A stretch of 64,000 nucleotides of DNA from Leucogyrophana mollusca (taxonomy: Eukaryota; Basidiomycota; Agaricomycetes; Boletales): contig MU266434.1 of the NCBI GenBank assembly GCA_021014945.1, forward strand, positions 29,220-93,219, written 5' to 3'. Both the position numbers and the translations under genes were made by a program. Below the pieces are notes generated by a model, which had not been told where the DNA came from, searched no databases, and worked only from the letters and a program-made list of their open reading frames with translations. Position 1 is the stretch's first letter, and each line of letters starts with the position of its first letter. Below are positions 51,201 to 61,700 of the stretch, one piece after another.

Positions 51201-54200
51201 TCTGCTAGAGTGTCAAAAAAGGAGTGTTTGAATGAAAATACAAGTCCCAAAAGCTTGGACCAAAGCCAAGTATTAGAATACGAAGAAGAATGAAAAAAAT
51301 GAGAAGAAACGAAAGCTACAACGGGGACCAGCCCGGGATAAAAGGCAAAAGAAAGAGAAGAAGCGTGAGGGAGGTCAACCAAGGGCCTGTGGAGCTAGAG
51401 GGAAGAGATGGTTTATATATGGCTCAAGAGCACATGTTTGTCTATAGGCGCTCACCAGGCACTGCTTAGCCGACAGTTACAGCCTCGCTGCCGTGTGTAG
51501 ATCAAATTGTTTAGTCCAGGACACACTCCGAAACAACCCCATCACTCAGTTCACTCACTGTGACAAGGCCAAGGCGCCATTTCGTAGGTAGTCGCGACCA
51601 GGTGATCCGGTAGGCAACAGGCTGTGGGTACAGCGTTTGCGGGATATCGCTGCAAATTCCTAGAAATCGCCAGTTATTAGTGGATCCGCACTTTCCGAGA
51701 CAAGAAGCCCCATCCAATCTCCCAATAGATGAATCCCTCGTCAATCAACCGCAATGACGCTGGGCTCTGGGGGAGTTCAGAAGCCGGTCGCAGTGGTCCC
51801 GATCCACGGTCATCGCCATCAAAGTGATACGAACGGGGACGATTCCTCCCATCATCTTCGGATCGCGGGGCTGTTTCCTTTCCAAGGGGCCAACGTAACT
51901 ATCCACACAGCCTCGAGCAACTCTGCTTCCCAACTTTCTCCCAACTGTAAAATAGTGGTGATGCCGCCTCCTCTTCAACTCACAGTCCAAATTATCATTC
52001 TAGCGACCGGGTAACTCTCCCTCCTTACGTTGCCCATTGGACTATTGTACTCTTGTTGTACTCAACGATCAACGAATGAGGCACAGGCGCCGATAACACG
52101 AATGCCTCCCGCGCCCCTAATCGGAAGCAGACGAGCACGTACCTTTGAGCTCGGAACATTCGGATTGGCCAGACCGAGAATGGCGATACGCAACCGGTAA
52201 CAGCGCAGAGCACAACAGCCATTCAGCTTGCTGGTAATTTGGGATCGTATCGATGGGCCACAAGAGCGCCATCATCACTATATTTCGGCGACCGCTACTA
52301 ACCAGACGATGAACGCGCAGATAAGGATTTAAAATGTTGTGGCTCAGTTGACCAATATAACTCACGTTAAACGGAGCCTAGAGCAGGAAAGTGGAGCGTG
52401 CACGAAATCACGAAGTGTTGTTCACATCACTTGACCTGACGTATGTGCGCATTGCCGGCCCAGTCATAGCTGGCAAGCTGATAACAGATTCTCCTATGTT
52501 CACGAGGTTGGCAGTTCAACTGTCCTGCGCCTTGGTACTTGACAGGCACCATATGTCCAGTGGCCATTGGCGGCAGAGCAATCAATGCTACACCCTACCG
52601 GGGATACGGAGAGCGCCTTTCCCACCACGTCACGTAAGGTTGTCCTCGAGGCATCAAAGATCCGAGAGCAACTTGACAGAGAATCCTTGTCGACGACGTT
52701 TCAATGGGTACGCATGAAGTCAAGAATACATCGCTTACGAAGACACAGGACTGTGCGTTCGCTCTGACAAGAGACCTATGAATACGTGGTCCCGCACACG
52801 AGATGAGACTGGTCAATGACGGGGTGCAACTTGTGATCCAGACTACGGGGAGGATCACCCCGATACTTCCTGGTCCTTGGCGAACATATCGTGAAACTGC
52901 CCTCCAATGATTGTGAGTTTTTGTGTTAGCTATCTTTCATGGACCTCCTCACAGCTCCAGGTGTTTCATGAGTCCATGTGGCTGGCACTGTGATGGGGAT
53001 GTTCAACTGCTATTTCGATTGTGTCTGGATTTAGGCGATCGGAGAAACTCACGGGTCGCAGCGCAGAAACTCCACAGTAATAGGACCACATATTGAGCAC
53101 ACCAAAAGTGCGAGAACCTAGTCAGCACAAAAGTCATTCTGTACTCATGGCAATAAATTCAACCTTATTGTAGAAGTGAGGATTGTCTTGGATTTTGTGT
53201 TCGGAGTTGCACATACTCTGTAAGACACATTCAGAGTGCACCCGTCTCCTATCGGACGTCGGGGAAAAGGGACGACGCCTAAACAGTGTGATTGAAAAAT
53301 TCAGCATTTATGACCAGAGTCCTGCAAGTCAACATGCCACCAATTACGTGCCAGTACAAAGAGATCTGACGCGTCCTCAACACAGCCCGCTCAGTAAGCG
53401 CCCCAGACCCCAAATTCCGTGTTGTATCGTCATGGAGCTCTACGATTGTGCCAAGCCGATATGCCGTCACTCAGTGATGAGCATTATGCGCGTCGCCAAG
53501 GACAGTGTGACTTGCGACTGCGAATAGCAGATAGCCTGATACCTGAAGTGATGATAGTGGTCATTTTCAACCGGAGGATAAGTCCCAGGTCAGTTGTGGC
53601 TGAAAACAAGGGTGCAAATTGACAGGATGTGGCTGAGCGCTGAGCCCCGAAGCTGAGTAGCGAGTGGACTAGCTAGTACGGCCAACTTCACCGGGTGCGA
53701 CGCGAACTATATCACCTACATATACCATGCATAGTAACCTTCAGGAAGATCACTGACGCAGTTCTCTTTAATCAGGCTGCTATCAGACCGCACACCAACT
53801 TATCCATGGATCTCACCGAGATCGTGTGCAGGGCGTGTCGACTCGGTCAACATCACATCCTACGATTGAGCGACGGGATCAGTTTCATTTCGCCCTCCAA
53901 GCTGATCCCGATGGTCTTTAAGGTCTATGAATAGGCATCATTCTTTGTGGCCCATGATGCGTTGTGTCGGATCGCGCATCACCGTTGGGGTTAAGACCCC
54001 CATCAGCGATTTAGGGACAGGTGGGTATTACATTATAAGATTTTGCCAGGGATTACAAGATCCTTGTCATTTTCGAAAAATGCACCCGTTCACAGTTTGT
54101 AAAACCATGTAATGGATTATCCACCTGTCCTCGGTTCAGTGATGCCCCTGGGTCCGTACTAAAGTGTGCAGACATTAAACTTGCGCGGGGCGAGCTCAGG

Positions 54201-56631
54201 TATAAAGCGTCACCGCTTGTATGATGTCCATGTCACATTCGCTGCTTTGCAGTTGGACCCGCGGCGGGTGGCCTAAGCACAGGTTCGTGGTTCGTTGAGA
54301 TCCTGGAGTACCACCTGTGAATTTGAGGATAATGGCCACAGCAAAATGAATGGAATCACGAGACCATCCCAGGGATCGATGTATCGGAAAACGATTGAAT
54401 CAATCGACAGTTGCGAGCTAAAAGTCAAAACTACCCGATCAACCTTGGCTGTAACTTGGCATTCCGCCAGGAGCCATGGGATTGACGAGGAAGTGTGGTA
54501 AAGGAGTCTGACAGAACAGGCTTTAAGATCAGCGAACGATGGAGCGAGCTTTACATAGTAGTCATGAGACACCCACCGAAGCTGTGCGTTCACGAGAGTG
54601 AAGATCAGAACCCATAACCTTTAAGGGTTCACAGCATCGAACTCGGGCACAAAATTCCGGGACAAAATACTTAAGTCCGGACTTACCCTGAAGACCGAGT
54701 AGTCCGGCATGCTCTCGCGGGAGGATCCAGGCTTCGATTTGGGATGGAACGATACGATCTTGGCGATGGCTCAAATGAGCCGCAACGGAACTGATCGCGG
54801 ACATTCTATTTTCCACGTGCAGGGCTATCGCAGGATGAAAGGCAAAGGAGACCACCCAGGCCGGCCCCTCTGAAACTATCATCGATGATGCTGCCAGTGC
54901 CAATCATGAACTAACTTCAAGTTGAAGAGCAGAGGGGTCCACCAAGGTGCTGCACTGCCACCTCTCCAAAAAAGGCAGCTGCTGTAGATTAGCTCATTTT
55001 GGTCCCATGAACCTGGTTCGGAGCGGAGCCGACCAGCTCACTTCGTGAAGAATTGAAGAACTTTGGTGACGCATCATCGCTGATGCGATCACGGTGGCAG
55101 AAACAGACATCAAGGGTGGCTGTTGCGATGGATCACCCTATCATCTAAACTTATAAAATCTGAAACTTCAACATGTCAGCAGGAAGACGAAATCCACACC
55201 ACGATGGGACCCATTTTGTCGGTCCGACCCAAACGCTGGGGGGAATATATTCACAAGGTTGCCCAGGTATGATATGGGCTACAGTGGTGCGAGTTTGCTC
55301 GAAGCGACGGTTTCCTCGTAACCAGCACAAGGACTTCATGGGAGCCGTTGTGCAGACCTCCGATACAAAATAGCATAGATTGGAGCTCACCTCATGGCTT
55401 TGTACCTCTCCGGCACGCATCATTACTCTGGCATGGGTGATATATAGCATGGCATTTCCACGGGGTAATTTGTAGATCATTGGGTCATTAGGTGGAGCAG
55501 CGAGGTAGTGTGGAAGTAGTAGGGATGCGGCACGGCCCAGATTACATTGAACCTGAACATTTACTCATCGGAGGCGGTGAACATGGCCATACCTGCCATA
55601 TTATCATTGTGTGCCTTCAGGTACCTGAACAGAACGGGGCATTTCGATACTTTTCTACAATGTTGAATGGGCGGTGAACTTTGGGGCATTAAACTTAAAA
55701 AGAGGGGCATATGTAAGTACCTGCGACAAGGAATCGGCGTTGTTGCGCCAATCCGGAAGATAATTTTGAATTAGGAATTTGAACCTCCTTGGGAAATACG
55801 GTCGTTGAGGGTATGGGCTGGCAAACGACGTAAAAAGAATGGTCAGACAATTCGAAACTCTCGCCCGCTTAGCTACAAGGATGTTCATCGGCTTGGTGGG
55901 AGATAGTCTGTCCTTTGCGCTGTAGCCTGAGGTTTGGTGTTCACCCGAAGCTATGACACGCGTGTATCTGTGTGTCAGCGGGTGCTGGCGATTCCGAGGA
56001 ACTTCATGGGCACGCACCAGTGGACCCGTCACGTAGTATTGGATAGGAACCACTGGGGAATGAAACATCTACGTATTCGCGATTGGCACAGCCGTCTTTA
56101 GATGGATCGAGAAGTAAGATGGTGAAAAAAATAGACGTTCGTCGATAGGTATGTCGCTAGGGAAGAGCTCACAGAGACACTTCATAACCAGCCTTGGGGC
56201 TCGAAGACCGGAAATCGATACATACTTGAAGCTTGAAGGTAAGTGCTGAGTTCTGATGAATTGAATTCCCCGCGAGCTCTACTTTCGCCTTGGTAAAAGT
56301 AGTTGTGAAGCTATCTGGTGACCGATTCGGAATTCGGAGATGGGCATGTTAGATGGTGAATGTCGAGGTATTATTTCAAGGACTAGACGGCCTGCACAGC
56401 GCAGTGTGGTAACTGTCGAGGCAGTCGCGTTCTCAACCCCCAAAACCGACGTGCCCCGATCCTCCAGTGTTTTTTGCAGGGGTTTTCGATTCATGCGTCT
56501 GCCGGGGGTCTCCAGCCAGAGGGGTCGAAAGGAAATCTTGTCTTGTGTCAAGTACTCTAAAAAGTCCAAAATATCTGTTTGCTACAATACGTGGATCTTC
56601 GTAATTGTCCATCAACTCGTCACACGCTCAT
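51201..56631. other. 5.4-kb gene-poor region
   Basis: The first 220 bases hold the promoter of the fusion gene. The remainder shows only short scattered frames on both strands without splice-connected domains, signature motifs or terminal repeats. A minus-strand frame at 55151-55480 and a plus-strand frame at 53183-53527 look slightly protein-like but match nothing I recognise. It may be a decayed gene or repeat-derived spacer. Confidence 0.45.
51412..51419 (-). promoter_or_regulatory. TATA box of the fusion gene
   Basis: TATATAAA on the minus strand, about 210 bases before the ATG at 51200. A long 5' leader is implied if this is the core promoter. Confidence 0.45.
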
Positions 56632-57598
56632 TCATGAAGGGAGCTCATCCCGGGAGGGCACGAGGCCAGGAGCAGCGAACAGTATCACAGCCACTAGCTC
56701 TGTGAGGGCGGAAAGCGGATACCACAGGTTCTCATCATTCTGCTTCGCCGAGTTGTTGGATGTCGCGGTGAAGAACGCCTCGCGAGCAAGGAGGAGCAGA
56801 GAAATGAGGCAGAGGATGTGGATTCCATAGGTAGATCCGAAAGCTCCGTTCGAGACTTTGTAGGAGCCGTCTGTTACAAAAACAAAGGTTGAGTGGCGTG
56901 GCAAGGGTTGAAGTGAGCGATACTTACACATCGATCCAGAGCGGACAAGGAGGATCGTCTGGAACGCCACTAGGATGCAGAGAACGAGGAAGATGTAGAT
57001 AGCCACTTTGCGCAGGGTGGTGCCTGTGCTCCGAGAGCTTGCTGAAGATGACGTGGCTTCAATGGCACCAGTGATTCCGACGGCAACCGCAGCCATGAGC
57101 GCAATGCGGAATAATTGACGTCTCCGCGTTATGCGGGAGATGGGACCATCAGGAAGAGGAGCGTCGGACAGAAGTCCACTGTGGATGGTTCGTAAAACTG
57201 CCTCAACCAAAAGTCTTCGAAGCACCTACCGGTCAAGGACGAGGGTGTAGGCCGAATAGAGCAGACCGAAGAAACCGACATTGTAGAGAATTTCGAACGT
57301 TATGAAGAGTGTGAGGTTCTTCCCATCAGAGGTTACGCCAGCTAACAACGCTCTCAGTACAAATGCAGCAATCCGCACTGTGCATTCGATGAGTATTTCG
57401 TTGAACAATCGAGCGACTCTTTCACATACCTGCACAAAAGAGAGAGAGAACGATGAAAACATAGGTGGGACGGGCGATTGCCTGCTTGATATAGAACAAC
57501 AAGAGAGGGAAGTAAATGATGGCAAAGATCACGGCGCCAGCGACGGAATCGATGCCGTTTTCCTTTGCGAAGTTGTAGTCGGGGGGGAAGGCGGACAT
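56632..57598 (-). CDS. DUF7702-like membrane protein
   Basis: Four exons (57430-57598, 57230-57377, 56928-57178, 56632-56870) encode 268 residues with about seven hydrophobic helices. Recognisable pieces are FAIIYFPLLLFYIKQAI in helix 1, FITFEILYNVGFFGLLYSAY in helix 3, then FQTILLVRSGSMYGSYKVS, ILCLISLLLLAREAFFTAT and the C-terminal NLWYPLSALTELVAVILFA followed by APGLVPSRDELP. This matches the fungal membrane family DUF7702, whose function is unknown. The gene lies divergent to the PKS with 1.1 kb between them. Members often sit in secondary-metabolite or stress loci, but that is only a weak contextual hint. Confidence 0.75.
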
Positions 57599-58724
57599 GT
57601 CGGATACGTTTGAAGGGGAGGAGAGGGTAAAAAAAAAATGAAGTATAAATCACAAAAGAATGGGAGTGTAAAATAGGCAGATCAACCGCACAAGGAGAGA
57701 AAGAGAAGAATGGGTGAATCCAGCGCCTTTTGACTGGGTGTTAGCTCCACAGCTCGGTTGTAGCACCGCCCCGTTGCCGAGTTCTTTTGTTCGTTTCACC
57801 TTGCCTCATCGCCGGGGCTTGTTCGCTGAGTTAGAAGGCTTTTGAAGGCATGAGATATCTGTGCCAAAATAAGATCGCCATCACTTGATGATGCGTCGTT
57901 GGGGATATCGCTTTCACTGCCTTGGTCTGTTCCTAGCCATGAGCGCTCAGACCCTGCAAGTCCCATTGTCCCTGCAACAAAAAGTGAGGGGCAAACCCAC
58001 GGGGGCCTAAGCAAGCAAGAGCAAAATATACGTGAGTCGCCGCGTCGAGGTAGTGGTGCACTTATCCGCGTCGGCTTACTGCTGAATTGCAAGACGAGAC
58101 TCCTGATCAACTCCTGATGAGAGTGTCCTTCCACCGGATGTTTATACCCCGAACGGTCGAAGCGGGAGGTGTAGTGCCGAACTGAACTGGCTCTAAACCG
58201 GCTTGTTTGTGGTTTACTTTCTGTGTTTGGTAAGTTTGTTCGCATCAACGAACCATCTCCACAGACCCTCTTGATCCATCCTTTGCCTTTACTGATCACG
58301 TTGCAGACTTTACGGAGCCAAATTTTGAGGTTCAGCATCGCGACCGTTTCATCAATCGGCTTTACCGTGGGCATTGAGATCTATCAACACGGGTTCAGAG
58401 ATCATCCTCCGGGCAGTGCAAAGTTTGGAATCGACATGATGGAGCGATACTTAAGTAGGATTTCCGTTCCAGCTTTTCATTATCACTTTCGAAGCCTTCA
58501 TACTCGGTGCTGCGCGGTCCTCATTGTGAAGAAGCTTTGCAAAGATCCTATCCATCGATTGTAATCATCTGCCAACTTGGCCAGTAATCCCCAACGTTTG
58601 TTTCCCCGATAACATTCAGGCTTGCCGCCGTAATCCATCGCACCCTTTTGTCACTTGAGCGCTCTCGGCTCGTCGTAGTAACCTTTATAATCTCACATCA
58701 CCAGCTCGAAGGACTTCCAACAAA
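57599..58724. other. Divergent promoter region, DUF7702 gene and PKS
   Basis: About 1.1 kb between divergent genes. A minus-strand frame at 57796-58374 is open but has no family resemblance and is rejected as a gene. A TTTATAA element at 58684-58690 is listed separately. Confidence 0.45.
58684..58690 (+). promoter_or_regulatory. TATA-like element of the PKS
   Basis: TTTATAA lies about 35-40 bases before the PKS start codon at 58725, which would imply a very short leader. The match is plausible but weak. Confidence 0.35.
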
Positions 58725-61700
58725 ATGTCTGCTGAAGTACCAGTCGCCATCGTCGGTATCGGAGGGAGATTCCCTGGAGGGTCTGATACTCCGGACTTGT
58801 TTTATCAATTTTTGCGCAACAAGGTGAGTATTGAGTCTATTGTAGCCCGTTATCTGTCTGACAACCCCCAGGGAGATGGGATGGTTGAGCCGCCCCCGGA
58901 ACGTTGGATTCACGCCGAGTGGAATGGTGGGCCGTAATCCAATGATTCATATGGATAAAAGTCTAAATCGAAATCTCGCTCATAGGCGGAGCCAACGAGC
59001 CAGGCAAGTATCACTGTGCCAAGGGCGGCTTCATTTCAGGCATCGATCAATTCGACCCCCTCGAGTTTGGCATTTCCGCCAAGGAAGCTCAGCATCTCGA
59101 CCCTGCCATTCGTCTGACGCTTGAAGCTGCTCACGATGTACGAGCGCTTGACACACGTATATCACTCTTCTGTGCTAACCGCAACTCGACAGGCCTTGCA
59201 AGACTCTGGTATTGACTACCGGGGATCAAAAACTGGAGTATTCTTCGGTAATTTGCTAACGACTACAGATGAACTTGATGACGATCGTTATGAAATGAAC
59301 AACTACAATGGTGTCGGAAAATGTGTTTCTATTCGCGCCAACCGTATTTCCTTCACGTTTGATCTACGTGGACCCTCCCTGACGGTCGACACTGGTGAGT
59401 TGGAGTCTCTTTGAAAAGGGCAGGTTGCTCAAGCTAGTTCTCCCTTAGCGTGCTCCGCTTCCGCGACTGCAATGCATCTTGCACTTTGCGCGATCAAGCT
59501 TGGCGACTGCGACCAAGCGTTGGTTGTTGGTATGGATATCACTAACCTCCCGGGTACGAGGTCATTACTGACTCTCATCAGGTGCCAACACGATGATTAA
59601 TCCCGAGCACACCGTCTCTTTCTCTAAACTCGGCGTCTTGTCTCCCACCGGCTCCTCAAAATCCTTTGATGCTTCCGCCGATGGTTACGCGAGGTAAGAT
59701 CTCACTTGGACGTGTTGCACCCGAGACTGATAAATCCACCAATACAGAGCTGAAGCTGCGGCTGCCGTCCTTATCAAGCGCCTTGATCACGTCAAGCGTG
59801 ATGGTGACTCTGCGTACGCTGTTCTCACGGGTTCGGCTATCAATGCGAACGGAAAGGGTAAGAGTTTGACGATGCCGGAGGGTGCGATGCAGGCGGAGAC
59901 GATCAAAGGCGCCTATGCTACCGCTAAGCGCGATCCTGCTGAGGCGTTCTTCGTTGAGCTTCACGCCACTGGTACGAAGGTCGGCGATCCCATCGAGACT
60001 AACGGCGCCGGAAAGGTGTTTTCGAAAGGACGCTCAGATGACAAATTACTTCGGTAGGCCGCAGCTACATTCATGACGGCGGGCGTGACCTAACGCAATG
60101 GACGCGCGCAGAGTCGGGTCAATCAAGGCCAACATCGGACACGCGGAAGGATGTTCATTCCTTGCCAGTTTGGTCAAAGTCTCGCTCATGCTGCACCACA
60201 AAGAGATTATCCCGAACATCCGTTTTAACTCGCCTAACCCTAAGATCGACTTTGCGGGTGGCAAGATGAAGGTGCAAACCGAGGTATGCAAGGTCATCTG
60301 TGCACTTGCGGTCAAGTCTAATCTGGGATGTTCGCAGATCGAAAAGATCACTCCTGCGATGGCTGCCAAGGACGGCAAGTGGGTCACTTCGATCTCCTCG
60401 TACGGTGTCGGAGGTTCAAACGCCCACGTCGTCCTGGAATCATTCGATTCTGTACACGACCTTGAGAAGCCTACGGCCACAATCACCACTGTCCCAAGTC
60501 CCCTCTACTTGTTCTCTATCGGAACGCTCACAGAGACCTCTCTCGCTCGCTGGAAGGACACGCTCACCACGACCTTCGCCGACGTTGCAGACGACAGGGC
60601 CTTGCGTTCTATCGCACGTGATCTTGGTCGCCAGACGCGTGCATACCCTGCACGCAGCTTTGCTGTAGCAGCCTCTCTTGGCCCCGACACCAAATTCTCG
60701 AAGCCCGTCCTCACAAACAGCAACTCTAGTCCCAAACTCTGCCTCGTCTTCTCTGGGCAAGGCCCTCAGCACGTTTTCATGGGTCGCCAGCTTTCGGAAA
60801 GCTATCCCGCGTTCTTGGATGCCATCAAGGAGAACGACAGGATCCTCGTGGAGAAGTATGGCCAAGAGTCGATGCTTGAGCGCACTGGGCTTTTCATCCC
60901 AGGTGTGGAATGCAAACTCGCCTCGAGTGGGGTGTGGCCTGTTCGCGAAGTCGTCCTTTCTCTCGTCTTCGTCCAAGTTGCACTCGTCGACCTCATCCGC
61001 AGCCTCGGTATCCGGTATGACGTAGTCGTCGGTCACAGGTAAGCATCCTGATATTTTCGGGTCTGCACATTGTAAGCTCAAACGTCTATATCAGTATCGG
61101 TGAAATAGCGATGGGCTACGCTTCTGGCCACTACGACAGGGAGATGGCCGTTGGCATCGCTGTGGCTCGTGCAGCTGCTATGACACAGGCAGAGGGCAAT
61201 GGTGCCATGGTTGCTCTCGGCGTTGGTGTCCAGAAGGCAAAGACAATGATCCGCAAGGTTCTTTCTAAGGCCAAGGTCACAAGTGGTCTCTGGATCGCTG
61301 GTCTCAACTCCCCCTCTGCAGTCACGGTCGCCGGAACGCACGAGCTTATTGACGCCATGGTCGAGCTCGCAGCTGACCCCGATGCGAAAGTCTTCGCTGC
61401 CAAGCTTCGTGTTGGGTGTGCTTTCCATACACCTTTGATGGAACCGCAGGAGGAGCTCTTCAAGACACGTATCAACCAGACTCCTCTTGCCAGGGGAACG
61501 AACACGCCTATCGCGCGGGTCATGTCCACCACTGACGGCAAGTGGTTGGATCGGGACCTCGACATCAACTACTGCTGGGACAACATCCGTCGCCCAGTTC
61601 TCTTCGGTACTGCGATGAACAAAATCCTCAATGATTACGGCGCAGAAGGACTCCTCTTCCTCGAGATCGCTCCTCACCCGGTCTTGAAGGCTTACATCGA

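Noticed and set aside
55151..55480. 109-codon minus-strand frame with somewhat protein-like composition
   Set aside because: No extension by splicing and no recognisable family.
57796..58374. Open minus-strand frame of 192 codons upstream of the PKS
   Set aside because: No family resemblance, unusual composition, and it lies in the divergent promoter region. It is probably a chance frame.
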